Shown: positions 8,630 to 18,379, counted from the first letter of the stretch. The stretch: DNA of 64,000 nucleotides from Vibrio gangliei (GCF_026001925.1 NZ_AP021869.1:2356001-2420000); one strand, 5' to 3'. Numbers and translations: made by a program. Notes: generated by a model from the letters alone, not told the origin.

Positions 8630-10960
8630 ATGGCCATTAAAAAATATACCCACGCCGCCGGCGGCTGGGGTGCATTGATCAGCACCAGTAAGCATCTACT
8701 CAAAAGCGAAAACGTCGCAAAAAATATCCGTAATTTACTTCGTACCAACCAAGACAAAGGCTTTGACTGCCCGGGCTGTGCTTGGGGCGAAGATGGCGAA
8801 AAAGGCTATTTCCACTTCTGTGAAAACGGTGCCAAAGCGGTCAACTGGGAAGGAACAAGCCGTCGAGTGAATGGTGATTTTTTTGCGCAGCACCCTGTGA
8901 ATTGGCTGCGCAAACAAAGTGACTATTTTCTTGAGTATCAAGGCCGTTTGAACCAACCGGTTCGCTACAATGCGCAAACCGATCATTATGAAGCGATCAG
9001 TTGGGATGAGGCTTTTGCCCTCATCGCGCAACATATCAAGCAATTAGACTCCCCGAATCAAGCTGAGTTTTACACCTCTGGACGCGCCAGTAATGAAGCG
9101 GCGTTCTTATATCAGTTGTTTGCGCGTGCCGTCGGTACCAATAACTTCCCTGATTGTTCTAATATGTGCCATGAAGCTACCAGCGTTGCATTAGCTCAGT
9201 CCATCGGCATTGGTAAAGGCACTACGCGTATGGAAGATTTCAGCAAAGCAGACGCCATCTTCTTATTCGGCCAAAACCCAGCAACTAACCACCCGCGTAT
9301 GATGGATACGCTTTATAAAGCCTCACGACGTGGTGCGTCGATTGTGTCGTTCAACAACTTAAAAGAACGTGGGCTAGAACGCTTTACCAACCCACAAAAC
9401 AAGATTGAAATGCTCACTAATGGCTCCACCCCAATCAGTGGCCATTACTTCAAACCAAAACTTGGTGGCGACATGGCGGCAGTTCGCGGCATGGTTAAAG
9501 CCTTGTATGAATTTGATCAAAATGAACTCGCTCAAGGTCGTGCCTCTATTTTCGATCATGATTACATTCAGCAGCACACCAATGGCATGGAAGACTACCT
9601 AGCGAAAGTGGCGGCAACCAAGTGGGATGACATCATTGAGCAATCTGGCCTGACACGCGAAGAAATTGACACAGCAGCGACCACCTATCGCCAAGCGAAG
9701 CGTGTGATCACCACTTGGGCGATGGGCATTACCCAACACAAGCATTCGGTCAACACCATTCAAGAAATCGTTAACTTGCAACTCTTATTCGGTCAGATTG
9801 GTCGCGAAGGTGCAGGTGTGTGCCCTGTGCGTGGTCACAGTAACGTACAAGGTGACCGCACAGTAGGCATCAATGAAAAACCCTCCGCTGCGTTTAACGG
9901 CAAAATGGAGCAAGTGTTTAACTTCACGGTGCCAAAAGACCCAGGCCACAATGTGGTGGAATCGATCAAAGCCATGCTGGCCGGTGAAAGTAAAATCTTC
10001 ATTGGGCTTGGCGGTAACTTTGTGTCGGCTACGCCGGATACTCGCTTAACTCAACAAGCACTAGAAAGCTGTAACCTGACTGTCAATATTGCGACCAAGC
10101 TCAATCGCACCCATTTATCTCCGGGTAAAGACTCACTGATCTTGCCTTGCCTTGGTCGCACCGATGTTGACCTGCAAAAAGGTGGGCAACAGTGTGTCAC
10201 TGTGGAAGATTCATTCAGCATGGTGCACGCATCTTATGGTGCAGTAGAAAACGATAAAGACAAAAACGATCAAGGGGAAATGCGCTCGGAGCCGGCGATC
10301 ATTGCTGGCATGGCGCACGCAACATTGGGATCGTATCCGGTGGATTGGCTGCATCTAATTGAAGATTACGATCGCATCCGATCGCTGATTGAAAAAGTGA
10401 TCCCAGGCTTTGCTGGCGTCAATGACAAGATCAAACAACCGGGTGGTTTTTATCTTGGCAATTCAGCGCGAGACAATAACTGGCAGACACCATCAGGCAA
10501 AGCGGAAATCAAAAGCCACGATTTGCCTCAACACCTAATGCCGGCCAAATTGCGTGAGATGAGCGACCAAGCGGTGTTCGTATTGCAAACCATGCGCTCA
10601 CACGATCAATACAATACCACGGTTTATGGATTTGATGATCGTTACCGTGGCGTGTTTGGCGAGCGTAAAGTGCTGTTTATGAATGCACAAGACATCGAAA
10701 AGCTGGGCATGAAAGCCGGTGATCGAGTCGACATTCGCTCACTGTATGCCGATCAATATGAGCGTGAAGTGTTTGGCTTTAAGTTGGTGGAATACGACAT
10801 TCCTGCCGGTAATATTGCCGCTTATTTCCCAGAAGCAAACCCGCTGGTTGCGCTGCATGACAGCGGTGATTTAAGCCATACGCCAGTGTCGAAAGCGATT
10901 GTGGTCACGGTGAAGAAAAGTGCGGAAACCACTGAAAATATCCACGTCGTTTCCTACTAA
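8630..10960 (+). CDS. YdeP-type molybdopterin oxidoreductase (FdhF/YdeP family, TIGR01701)
   Basis: Large molybdopterin enzyme of 776 residues, closely like E. coli YdeP (759) along its length, including AAGGWGA, GFDCPGCAW, EFYTSGR-x-SNEAAFLYQLFAR and RSHDQYNTT-x-YG-x-DDRYRGVFG. C181-H182 in DCSNMCHEATS aligns by eye with the Sec/Cys-His pair of formate dehydrogenase H, so C181 is the likely molybdenum ligand. The N-terminal cysteines are only C47, C50 and C64, fewer than the four of a standard [4Fe-4S] site, as in YdeP. There is no Tat signal, so it is probably cytoplasmic. Substrate is unknown; YdeP is linked to acid resistance. It is convergent with fdhD. Confidence 0.88.
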   Translation: MAIKKYTHAAGGWGALISTSKHLLKSENVAKNIRNLLRTNQDKGFDCPGCAWGEDGEKGYFHFCENGAKAVNWEGTSRRVNGDFFAQHPVNWLRKQSDYFLEYQGRLNQPVRYNAQTDHYEAISWDEAFALIAQHIKQLDSPNQAEFYTSGRASNEAAFLYQLFARAVGTNNFPDCSNMCHEATSVALAQSIGIGKGTTRMEDFSKADAIFLFGQNPATNHPRMMDTLYKASRRGASIVSFNNLKERGLERFTNPQNKIEMLTNGSTPISGHYFKPKLGGDMAAVRGMVKALYEFDQNELAQGRASIFDHDYIQQHTNGMEDYLAKVAATKWDDIIEQSGLTREEIDTAATTYRQAKRVITTWAMGITQHKHSVNTIQEIVNLQLLFGQIGREGAGVCPVRGHSNVQGDRTVGINEKPSAAFNGKMEQVFNFTVPKDPGHNVVESIKAMLAGESKIFIGLGGNFVSATPDTRLTQQALESCNLTVNIATKLNRTHLSPGKDSLILPCLGRTDVDLQKGGQQCVTVEDSFSMVHASYGAVENDKDKNDQGEMRSEPAIIAGMAHATLGSYPVDWLHLIEDYDRIRSLIEKVIPGFAGVNDKIKQPGGFYLGNSARDNNWQTPSGKAEIKSHDLPQHLMPAKLREMSDQAVFVLQTMRSHDQYNTTVYGFDDRYRGVFGERKVLFMNAQDIEKLGMKAGDRVDIRSLYADQYEREVFGFKLVEYDIPAGNIAAYFPEANPLVALHDSGDLSHTPVSKAIVVTVKKSAETTENIHVVSY

Positions 10961-10982
10961 TTTCTAACACTCACTAAAAGAC

Positions 10983-11022
10983 AAACGGGCCGAACATCAT
11001 CATTTGTTCGACCCGTTTTTTA
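10983..11022. terminator. Terminator between the YdeP-type gene and fdhD
   Basis: AAACGGG-C-CGAACA pairs with TGTTCG-A-CCCGTTT (one mismatch), followed by a T-run on the plus strand. The two flanking genes converge here, so it probably serves the plus-strand gene and may serve both. Confidence 0.85.
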
Positions 11023-11086
11023 TTTCTTATCTATTGATTAGATTCGTCTCATGTACTTTCATTTAAGTAGCAGAGTTAACTAGGGT

Positions 11087-11926
11087 CTATTGACCTAATA
11101 ACCGCTGCGGATAGGTATAAGCATCGGCTCGGCCGGGGCGACAGAAGCCGACTAAGGTTAAATTCGACTGCTCTGCCAGTTTCACCGCCATGCTAGTAGC
11201 CGCTGAAATGGCAAGCAGAATTTCGATCCCCGCACTCACGGTTTTTTGCACCATTTCAAAACTGGCTCGGCTAGTCACCAAAATCGCCCCACCCGCGAGT
11301 TTATTACGCGCAATATAACCAACCAGTTTATCCAACGCGATATGACGACCGACATCTTCACGAATCGCGAGAATGTCTCCCTGTTCAGACACATACACCG
11401 CCGCATGGGTCGCCCCAGTGATTTGGTTGAGAGTTTGTTTCCCTTTGAGATCCGCTAATACTTGATCGATCAAATGCCAATCGAACTGACTTTGATTCGG
11501 CAATGTCGGTTGCGTTCGCACCACATGAGACAAACTTTCTGAGCCACAAATCCCGCATCCGGTACGTCCAGCCATGGTACGACGCGCCTGCTTTAAACGC
11601 TCAAAACAACGATTCGATAATTCGATATGCAATTCCACACCGGCGCTCGATTCCACGGTGTCGATATCATGAATGTCACGCGCGTGGCCAATAATGCCTT
11701 CAGACAGGGAAAAGCCAACCGCCAGATCGTCCAAATCGGCTTGACTGCACATCAACACAGTATGAGCGATACCGTTATAAACCAATGCAACCGGCGTTTC
11801 GATCGCAAAGGTTTCTTGCTGTGGCATAGTGAAATGATTCGCTGAACGAAAACGAGTTACTGAGCCTTGATGAACAAGCTCTTCCATCATGAAATCAGGG
11901 CGAATATTAGGTTCAATTTGAGGCAT
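11087..11926 (-). CDS. fdhD: Formate dehydrogenase accessory sulfurtransferase FdhD
   Basis: Transfers sulfur from IscS to the molybdenum cofactor of formate dehydrogenase-type enzymes. The CxxC active site is C124-G-I-C127 in RTGCGICGSES. Other family motifs are AVGFSLSEGII, EDVGRHIALDKLVG and VTSRASFEMVQK. The frame is open further upstream, but I favour the start MPQIEPN (279 residues) because this length fits the family; a longer 306-residue reading is possible and the ribosome site is weak either way. It neighbours the YdeP-type molybdoenzyme, which suggests the two work together (inference). Confidence 0.92.
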   Translation of the reverse strand: MPQIEPNIRPDFMMEELVHQGSVTRFRSANHFTMPQQETFAIETPVALVYNGIAHTVLMCSQADLDDLAVGFSLSEGIIGHARDIHDIDTVESSAGVELHIELSNRCFERLKQARRTMAGRTGCGICGSESLSHVVRTQPTLPNQSQFDWHLIDQVLADLKGKQTLNQITGATHAAVYVSEQGDILAIREDVGRHIALDKLVGYIARNKLAGGAILVTSRASFEMVQKTVSAGIEILLAISAATSMAVKLAEQSNLTLVGFCRPGRADAYTYPQRLLGQ

Positions 11927-12127
11927 GGGATGATTGCTCTTAAAACACACCAAGTCAGTATACAGAAACCACCGAATTAAAGTGGAATTAATCATCAACA
12001 GATTCAAATTGGTGAATGCTTGTGCTACTCTTCGCTCCCCATTTTTCTACCTGATGCTTTTTACCTTTGTAGCCAGCTACAATGAACTAAAATACTCAGG
12101 ATAAACCACAACAAAAGTGAATGAACC

Positions 12128-12754
12128 ATGATCGGTAAAGGTACGCTTTATATTGTTTCTGCGCCAAGCGGTGCAGGTAAATCGAGCTTGATCGCAGCCA
12201 TGTTAGAGAAAAACCCTAACTACGCGATGAAAGTATCTATTTCTCACACCACGCGTGATCAGCGCCCAGGTGAAGAAGATGGCGTTCATTATCACTTTGT
12301 GGAAAAAGATCATTTCATTGAACTGATGGAACAAGGTGTTTTCCTTGAGCACGCGGAGGTGTTTGGTAATTACTACGGAACGTCTCGTGTGTGGATTGAA
12401 GAAAGCCTCAATAAAGGCATCGATATTTTCCTAGATATTGATTGGCAAGGCGCGCGTCAAATCCGTGAGCAAATGCCAGAAGCGAAAGGTATCTTTATTC
12501 TGCCGCCATCGAATGGTGAGCTTGAACGTCGCTTAAATACCCGCGGTCAAGATAGCGAAGAAGTCATTGCTGGCCGTATGAGCAAGGCGAAATCGGAAAT
12601 CTCTCATTACAATGAGTATGATTACCTTATCATTAACGATGATTTCGATGCCGCACTGATGGACTTTAAAGCCATCATTCGTGCTGAGCGTCTAAAACAA
12701 GAGAAACAAGCGGTTAAATACAACGGCATGTTGAAAGCACTGTTAGCGGAATAA
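12128..12754 (+). CDS. gmk: Guanylate kinase
   Basis: Phosphorylates GMP to GDP with ATP; 208 residues, the standard size. The P-loop is [10 protein letters not shown] (about 11-20). GMP-binding residues lie in [20 protein letters not shown] and the lid in [12 protein letters not shown]. It is the first gene of the gmk-rpoZ-spoT set. It is divergent from fdhD with about 200 bp between the start codons. Confidence 0.97.
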   Translation: MIGKGTLYIVSAPSGAGKSSLIAAMLEKNPNYAMKVSISHTTRDQRPGEEDGVHYHFVEKDHFIELMEQGVFLEHAEVFGNYYGTSRVWIEESLNKGIDIFLDIDWQGARQIREQMPEAKGIFILPPSNGELERRLNTRGQDSEEVIAGRMSKAKSEISHYNEYDYLIINDDFDAALMDFKAIIRAERLKQEKQAVKYNGMLKALLAE

Positions 12755-12784
12755 TTGCTGCTAACGCGAACACACGGGATCTTA

Positions 12785-12817
12785 TTGCTAGAATCTACAC
12801 AAGTATGGTTGTATAAT
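12785..12817 (+). promoter_or_regulatory. Candidate promoter for rpoZ-spoT
   Basis: A perfect -10 TATAAT at 12812-12817 lies 41 bases before rpoZ. The best -35-like hexamer, TTGCTA at 12785, is 21 bases upstream, which is too far for an ideal spacer, so the -35 element is uncertain. It would let rpoZ-spoT be expressed apart from gmk. Confidence 0.45.
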
Positions 12818-12857
12818 TTCCCGTCATTCTAAATAAAATTCACTAATTGGAGTCACC

Positions 12858-13130
12858 ATGGCACGCGTAACTGTCCAAGACGCTGTTGAAAAAATCGGTA
12901 ACCGTTTCGACCTAGTTCTTATTGCGGCTCGCCGCGCTCGTCAAATGCAAACTGGTAACAAAGATGCATTGGTTCCGGAAGAGAACGATAAGACTACCGT
13001 GATCGCTCTACGTGAGATCGAAGAAGGCTTAATCACGAAAGAAGTATTGGACGCACGTGAGCGCCAAGAACAACAAGAGCAAGACGCGGCAGAATTAGCA
13101 GCAGTAAGCAGCATCGTTCACCACCGTTAA
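12858..13130 (+). CDS. rpoZ: RNA polymerase omega subunit
   Basis: The protein is 90 residues, as in enterics (91). It begins [20 protein letters not shown], the highly conserved omega N-terminus that binds the beta' subunit, and has the [11 protein letters not shown] helix. In E. coli omega contributes a ppGpp-binding site on RNA polymerase, which fits its place just upstream of spoT. GGAGT ribosome site. The gap to spoT is only 24 bp, so the two are probably cotranscribed. Confidence 0.97.
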   Translation: MARVTVQDAVEKIGNRFDLVLIAARRARQMQTGNKDALVPEENDKTTVIALREIEEGLITKEVLDARERQEQQEQDAAELAAVSSIVHHR

Positions 13131-13154
13131 TCTCTCTATTCTGGGCGTATAACA

Positions 13155-15284
13155 TTGTACTTATTTGAAAGTTTAAAGGCCGTTGCCCAAGAATATTTGC
13201 CAGAGTCTCAAATCGAGACTCTGCGCCAAGCCTTTTTGGTTGCAAAAGATGCCCACGAAGGTCAAAGCCGTTCTAGTGGCGAACCTTATATTATCCATCC
13301 TGTCGCGGTAGCCCGCATTCTTGCAGAGATGCATCTCGATAACGAAACCTTAATGGCGGCGTTGTTACATGATGTAATCGAAGATACTGAGGTCACCAAA
13401 GAAGATCTTGCCGAACAATTTGGTGAGACAGTGGCAGAACTGGTGGATGGCGTATCGAAACTCGATAAGCTCAAATTCCGTGATCGTAAAGAAGCTCAAG
13501 CTGAAAACTTCCGCAAAATGATCTTAGCCATGGTGCAAGACATTCGTGTAATTTTAATTAAGCTGGCTGACCGTACTCACAACATGCGCACCCTCGGCGC
13601 ATTACGTCCAGATAAACGTCGTCGCATCGCGCGTGAGACGTTAGAAATCTTCTCTCCCCTTGCCCACCGTTTAGGTATTCACAACATTAAAACTGAGCTA
13701 GAAGAGCTGGGTTTTGAAGCGTTATACCCGAACCGCTACCGCGTTTTAAAAGAAGTGGTGAAAGCCGCTCGTGGTAACCGCAAGGAAATGATCCAACGCA
13801 TTCACAGTGAAATTGAAGGCCGCCTACAAGAAGCGGGGCTACAAGTTCGTGTCTTGGGTCGTGAGAAAAACTTGTACTCCATCTACAACAAGATGCGTAC
13901 TAAAGAACAACGTTTCCACACCATTATGGACATTTACGCTTTCCGCGTGATTGTGGATACGCCAGATACCTGTTATCGCGTACTTGGCCAAGTGCATAAC
14001 TTGTACAAACCTCGCCCAGGCCGCATGAAAGACTATATTGCGGTACCTAAAGCGAACGGATATCAATCTTTGCACACTTCGATGGTTGGCCCTCACGGCG
14101 TACCGGTTGAAGTGCAGATCCGTACTGAAGATATGGATCAAATGGCCGACAAAGGTGTCGCGGCGCATTGGTCGTACAAAGCCAATGGCGACAGCTCTGG
14201 CACGACAGCGCAAATTAAAGCGCAGCGTTGGATGCAAAGCCTACTTGAGCTGCAACAAAGTGCCGGTAACTCATTTGAATTTATCGAAAACGTAAAATCG
14301 GATCTGTTCCCAGATGAGATTTTCGTGTTCACACCAAAAGGCCGCATCATTGAATTACCAGCTGGTGCGACTGCGGTCGATTTCGCCTATGCGGTGCATA
14401 CTGATGTCGGCAATACTTGTGTCGGTGCGCGGGTCGATCGTAACCCGTACCCACTCAGCAAAGCGCTGAAAAATGGCCAAACCATTGAAATCATTAGTGC
14501 ACCGGGCGCTCGCCCTAACGCCGCATGGTTAAACTATGTGGTGACTTCGCGTGCCCGCACTAAGATTCGTCAAGTGCTGAAAACCATGCGTCGTGAAGAA
14601 TCGGTGGCATTAGGTCGTCGTTTACTCAACCACGCACTGGGTGAGCTTTCTCTAAAAGACATCAGTGAAGACAACATCAAACATGTGGTTGCTGATCTTA
14701 AACTCAAGACGCTGGATGATTTGTTAGCCGCGATTGGTTTAGGTGAGTTGATGAGCATAGTGATCGCACGTCGCTTATTAGGCGATGCGGATGAACTAAC
14801 AGAAATGCCAAGCACGGATCCAGAAGTAACCACCAGCAAGAAGAAACTGCCTATTCGTGGCGCAGAAGGTATTTTGCTGACTTACGCCAAGTGTTGTCAC
14901 CCAATTCCAGGCGACGAAATCATTGCCCATGTTTCTCCGGGTCGTGGCTTGGTTATCCACCGTGAAACTTGTCCAAACGTTCGTGGTTATCAAAAAGAGC
15001 CAGAACGTTATATGGCTGTGGAATGGTCGAAAGATATTGAGCAAGAGTTTATTACTGAGCTCAAAGTCGATATGCAAAACCGTCAAGGTGCGTTGGCAGA
15101 ATTAACCAATGTCGTTGCCTCTACAGGTTCAAATATTCATGGGATTGCGACCGAAGAGCGTGATGGCCGTTTGTATACCATCACCTTGCTATTAACCACC
15201 AAAGACCGCGTTCATTTAGCCGGCATAATGAAGCGTATTCGCGTGATGCCACATGCTTTAAAGGTTCGTCGCGCACGCAACTAG
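13155..15284 (+). CDS. spoT: Bifunctional (p)ppGpp synthetase/hydrolase SpoT
   Basis: Makes and mainly degrades ppGpp; 709 residues. Start is TTG, chosen because the N-terminus MYLFESLKAVAQEYLPE matches E. coli SpoT, which also begins with TTG. Domains in order: HD hydrolase (about 20-200, metal motif H72-D73), RelA/SpoT synthetase (about 230-345), TGS (about 385-450) and a C-terminal ACT domain (about 630-705). The hydrolase motif is intact, so it is SpoT rather than RelA. In E. coli it is followed by trmH and recG; here a minus-strand DUF1338 gene follows instead. Confidence 0.97.
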   Translation: MYLFESLKAVAQEYLPESQIETLRQAFLVAKDAHEGQSRSSGEPYIIHPVAVARILAEMHLDNETLMAALLHDVIEDTEVTKEDLAEQFGETVAELVDGVSKLDKLKFRDRKEAQAENFRKMILAMVQDIRVILIKLADRTHNMRTLGALRPDKRRRIARETLEIFSPLAHRLGIHNIKTELEELGFEALYPNRYRVLKEVVKAARGNRKEMIQRIHSEIEGRLQEAGLQVRVLGREKNLYSIYNKMRTKEQRFHTIMDIYAFRVIVDTPDTCYRVLGQVHNLYKPRPGRMKDYIAVPKANGYQSLHTSMVGPHGVPVEVQIRTEDMDQMADKGVAAHWSYKANGDSSGTTAQIKAQRWMQSLLELQQSAGNSFEFIENVKSDLFPDEIFVFTPKGRIIELPAGATAVDFAYAVHTDVGNTCVGARVDRNPYPLSKALKNGQTIEIISAPGARPNAAWLNYVVTSRARTKIRQVLKTMRREESVALGRRLLNHALGELSLKDISEDNIKHVVADLKLKTLDDLLAAIGLGELMSIVIARRLLGDADELTEMPSTDPEVTTSKKKLPIRGAEGILLTYAKCCHPIPGDEIIAHVSPGRGLVIHRETCPNVRGYQKEPERYMAVEWSKDIEQEFITELKVDMQNRQGALAELTNVVASTGSNIHGIATEERDGRLYTITLLLTTKDRVHLAGIMKRIRVMPHALKVRRARN

Positions 15285-15289
15285 ATCGC

Positions 15290-15338
15290 TCGTTTCTCGT
15301 TTCTTGAAAAAGCTTCCTTTTCAGTAACGGGAAACGAG
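15290..15338. repeat. CTCG-type inverted repeat between spoT and the DUF1338 gene
   Basis: CTCGTTTCTCGTTTCTTG near the spoT stop faces GTAACGGGAAACGAG, giving an imperfect hairpin. The units CTCGTTT-CTCGTTT show the 7-base period of the dispersed family. Placed at the 3' ends of two convergent genes, it may act as a transcript end, but there is no clean T-run. Confidence 0.6.
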
Positions 15339-15382
15339 ATGTTCTCTTTTCTATTATTTCGTTGTTGCCGCTGTTTTACTCT

Positions 15383-16186
15383 TTAACTTCCACGATTTGT
15401 ACTTTCGAAAATTTTATCCGCTGATGCCGTCACAAAGCCTTGATACAGCTCTCCATTCTTCATAGGAAAACGCTTAGCAAATTCATAGAACCCACCTGGT
15501 ATTTCCAGCTCGCCATCGCTAAACTCTACCGACACTTTATCTGCGATAGTAGAAGATTGCTGTAGCCCCACCTCAGCACTGCCTTTGATATCACCACCAG
15601 AATGATTCATTTCAAAATGGTGCCACACAAGAAAATCATTCACTTGCTCTAAATCTGCAAAGCCTGAAAGTTCATTCACACTCACAGTAAAATGATTGGC
15701 ACCAAACCCATGCGCTCCAACCCAGGCTGCATATTCACTTTCTTGTGCCAAACTTAAATATTCTTGTTTTGAAATTCGCCACGGGCGCCCCTGAAATAAA
15801 AAACGCACATCATCGGCATACTGATGAGGCAAGTCATGAATCAACTTGCCAACAATGTCTTTGAGATTATCGGAACATAATTCTAAGCAAAGCTCACTAA
15901 TAAAGACTTTGGGATATTGAGGTTCAGGGTGCTGATAATGATGTGCGAGCAGCTTTTTACTTTCAAAATGATATTCGCCCGCTTGTTGATAACCCAATTG
16001 CACAAAATGTTTAGCCAATTGGGCCAAACCCAGTTTACTGCCGGAAAACGTGCGCAGCGCAATATGATCGTTCACGGGTTGTTCATGTTTATGTGTCAGT
16101 AGTTTCTGCACTTTTAACGCTGAGGGACACAAACGCTGGGTGTAATCCTGCCAAAGCTGCTCAAATAATTGCTCAACGCTCACCAT
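15383..16186 (-). CDS. DUF1338 family protein (HglS/YdcJ-like metalloenzyme)
   Basis: The protein is 267 residues, a short member of DUF1338. The family founder HglS is an Fe(II)-dependent 2-oxoadipate dioxygenase/decarboxylase of D-lysine breakdown. Candidate metal ligands are H41 (NDHIALRTF), H165 (GANHFTVSVN) and a glutamate near 228-235 (ELEIPGGFYEF); the IPGGFYEFAKRF segment is strongly family-like. From memory, vibrios carry this gene at the end of the arginine succinyltransferase cluster (argD-astA-astD-DUF1338). Here it directly follows argD, separated by a terminator. The true substrate in vibrios is not established. Confidence 0.82.
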   Translation of the reverse strand: MVSVEQLFEQLWQDYTQRLCPSALKVQKLLTHKHEQPVNDHIALRTFSGSKLGLAQLAKHFVQLGYQQAGEYHFESKKLLAHHYQHPEPQYPKVFISELCLELCSDNLKDIVGKLIHDLPHQYADDVRFLFQGRPWRISKQEYLSLAQESEYAAWVGAHGFGANHFTVSVNELSGFADLEQVNDFLVWHHFEMNHSGGDIKGSAEVGLQQSSTIADKVSVEFSDGELEIPGGFYEFAKRFPMKNGELYQGFVTASADKIFESTNRGS

Positions 16187-16281
16187 AGACTCTCTCCATT
16201 GATACCTACTGAATTAACTATAGTTCAAGTTATCAAAAGCAATGGATAACACATTCATTTCTTTCGTAAAATTCACACAAC

Positions 16282-16317
16282 ACAAAAAAATAAAGGCGAT
16301 CTCACTGATCGCCTTTA
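16282..16317 (-). terminator. Terminator of argD
   Basis: Ten-base perfect stem TAAAGGCGAT (16291-16300) with ATCGCCTTTA (16308-16317); on the minus strand it runs into TTTTTTT. It separates argD from the DUF1338 gene. Confidence 0.92.
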
Positions 16318-16353
16318 AAATCCTAACCATGCCACTTACGCTCTTAGATTCAA

Positions 16354-17568
16354 TTAATCCATGAGTGACGCTAAAGCCGCATCGAGTTTTTCTAAACCTT
16401 GCTCAATTTCATTTTTAGTAATCACTAATGAAGGTGTAAAGCGCACAACGTTCGCCCCCGCCACCAGAAGTAATAAACCATTTTTGCCTGCTGCAACCAG
16501 AATATCACGCGCGCGGCCATGCCACTCTTGTGTCAATTCGGCACCAATCAATAAGCCTTTACCACGAATATCAGCAAAGATACCGTATTTTTGATTCAAC
16601 TTTTCTAAGCCTTGTTTCAGCCATTGTTCACGCTCAAGCACACCTTCTAACACTTGCGGTTGGCTGATGTGATTGACTACCGCCTCAGCCACCGCACACG
16701 CCAACGGGTTACCGCCATAAGTTGAACCATGCACGCCCACTTTCATGTGTTGAGCAAGTTCTGTGGTCGTCAGCATTGCGCCAATCGGGAAGCCGCCACC
16801 TAAAGATTTCGCAGTAGAGAGAATGTCTGGCGTCACACCTAGGCCTTGATAAGCATAAAATTCACCGGTACGGCCATTACCAGTTTGCACTTCATCGAAG
16901 ATCAATAGCGCATTGTTTTGATCACAAAGATCGCGCACCGCTTGTACAAACTCGGCATCCGGTGAAACCACGCCACCTTCACCTTGTAGTGGCTCCATCA
17001 TTACCGCACAAGTTTTATCTGAAATGTGCGCTTTTAACGCTTCAAGGTCGTTGTAAGGAATATGGGTAATATTGCCTGGTTTCGGGCCAAAACCATCCGA
17101 GTAAGCCGGCTGCCCACCCACAGTGACGGTAAAGAAAGTACGGCCATGAAAGCCTTGCACAAAAGCAATGATTTCACTCTTGTCTTCACCGTGCACTTCT
17201 TTTGCCCAACGACGCGCTAATTTTAATGCGGCTTCGTTTGCTTCTGCGCCTGAGTTGGCAAAAAAGACCTTTTCTGCGAAGCTAATTTCGGTAAGTTTTT
17301 TCGCTAGGCGTAGCGCTGGTTCATTGGTCATCACATTGCTGAGGTGCCAAATTTTGTGTGCTTGTTCGGTTAGAGCTTCCACCATAATAGGATGGCAATG
17401 ACCCAAGCAACTGACCGCAATACCACCAGCAAAATCAATGTATTCTTTACCCTCTTGATCCCAAACCACTGAACCTTGGCCACGCACTGGAATCATTTCC
17501 ATCGGGCTGTAACAAGGCACCATGACTTCTTCAAACCAGCTTCTTTTTACTTGAGTATCTACTGACAT
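16354..17568 (-). CDS. argD: Acetylornithine/succinylornithine aminotransferase
   Basis: PLP-dependent class III aminotransferase, 404 residues. The Schiff-base lysine is K254 in [10 protein letters not shown], the PLP phosphate loop is [10 protein letters not shown] (105-114) and the aspartate is in [13 protein letters not shown]. The ATG follows AAAAGGATTAGGG. It makes N-acetylornithine in arginine synthesis and may also serve succinyldiaminopimelate or succinylornithine. The AstC/ArgD distinction is unclear from sequence, but paired ArgR boxes lie 65-99 bp upstream and no astA or astD follows, which favours the biosynthetic role. Its E. coli counterpart pair is argD/astC. Confidence 0.93.
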   Translation of the reverse strand: MSVDTQVKRSWFEEVMVPCYSPMEMIPVRGQGSVVWDQEGKEYIDFAGGIAVSCLGHCHPIMVEALTEQAHKIWHLSNVMTNEPALRLAKKLTEISFAEKVFFANSGAEANEAALKLARRWAKEVHGEDKSEIIAFVQGFHGRTFFTVTVGGQPAYSDGFGPKPGNITHIPYNDLEALKAHISDKTCAVMMEPLQGEGGVVSPDAEFVQAVRDLCDQNNALLIFDEVQTGNGRTGEFYAYQGLGVTPDILSTAKSLGGGFPIGAMLTTTELAQHMKVGVHGSTYGGNPLACAVAEAVVNHISQPQVLEGVLEREQWLKQGLEKLNQKYGIFADIRGKGLLIGAELTQEWHGRARDILVAAGKNGLLLLVAGANVVRFTPSLVITKNEIEQGLEKLDAALASLMD

Positions 17569-17632
17569 CCCTAATCCTTTTTATCCAACGACAAAGTCTC
17601 ATTAATGTATCGGACTGAATCCACATCATCAA

Positions 17633-17667
17633 TAAATTTTCATTCATTAAAAATAAATAAAAATTCA
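17633..17667 (-). promoter_or_regulatory. Paired ArgR (ARG) boxes upstream of argD
   Basis: Two 14-bp boxes, TAAATTTTCATTCA (17633-17646) and TAAATAAAAATTCA (17654-17667), against the consensus TGAATWWWWATTCA: 12 and 13 of 14 matches. They start exactly 21 bp apart, the standard spacing for an ArgR hexamer. They lie upstream of the argD start, in the 229-bp gap after pabA. Confidence 0.85.
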
Positions 17668-17797
17668 CAAACTACTATTAAAAAGAGGTTCATGCCGACA
17701 TCTCAACACGAATAAGATAAGGATAGTGTAATTTTAAATAAGGATAAAATAATCATCGTCAGGTTGTGCCACATCTAACACTTCTGACTTTTTACCT

Positions 17798-18379
17798 TTA
17801 ATAACGCTGAAGAAAGTTCGCTAAGATTTGATGACCACATTCGGTTTTGATCGATTCAGGGTGAAACTGCACCGCGTCAATCGGCAAGGTTTTGTGTTGA
17901 TAGCCCATAATCTCATCCATCTCACCATTATCTAAGGTCGTCCAAGCGGTCAACTCAAAACAGGATGGCAAGCTATCCTTTTGCACCACCAAAGAATGGT
18001 AGCGTGTCACCATGAGTGGGTTAGGCAAATGGCGAAATACGCTGGCACCTGTGTGTCGAATAAGCGACGTTTTACCATGCATCACCTGCCGAGCACGAAC
18101 CACTTTCCCACCAAACACTTGCGCGATGGCTTGATGACCCAGACACACGCCCAGAATAGGCAGCTTACCAGCAAAATGTTTTATCGCTTGCAAAGAGATA
18201 CCGGCTTCATTGGGTGTGCATGGACCCGGTGAAATGACCAAATGGCTTGGATTTAACGCTTCAATGCCAGCAATATCAATCTCATCATTACGAATCACAC
18301 GTACTTGTTGCCCTAATTCGCAGAAGTATTGGTACAAGTTGTAAGTAAAAGAATCGTAGTTATCAATGATCAGTAGCAT
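17798..18379 (-). CDS. pabA: Aminodeoxychorismate/anthranilate synthase glutamine amidotransferase
   Basis: Supplies ammonia from glutamine to PabB for p-aminobenzoate (folate) synthesis. Class I glutamine amidotransferase of 193 residues with the full triad: nucleophile C79 in GVCLGHQ, H173 and E175 in VQFHPES. The oxyanion loop [11 protein letters not shown] is present. It is a stand-alone subunit, so PabA or TrpG by sequence; I favour PabA because it is not in a trp operon and pabA next to argD is the usual enteric and vibrio arrangement. argD downstream has its own operator. Confidence 0.9.
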   Translation of the reverse strand: MLLIIDNYDSFTYNLYQYFCELGQQVRVIRNDEIDIAGIEALNPSHLVISPGPCTPNEAGISLQAIKHFAGKLPILGVCLGHQAIAQVFGGKVVRARQVMHGKTSLIRHTGASVFRHLPNPLMVTRYHSLVVQKDSLPSCFELTAWTTLDNGEMDEIMGYQHKTLPIDAVQFHPESIKTECGHQILANFLQRY

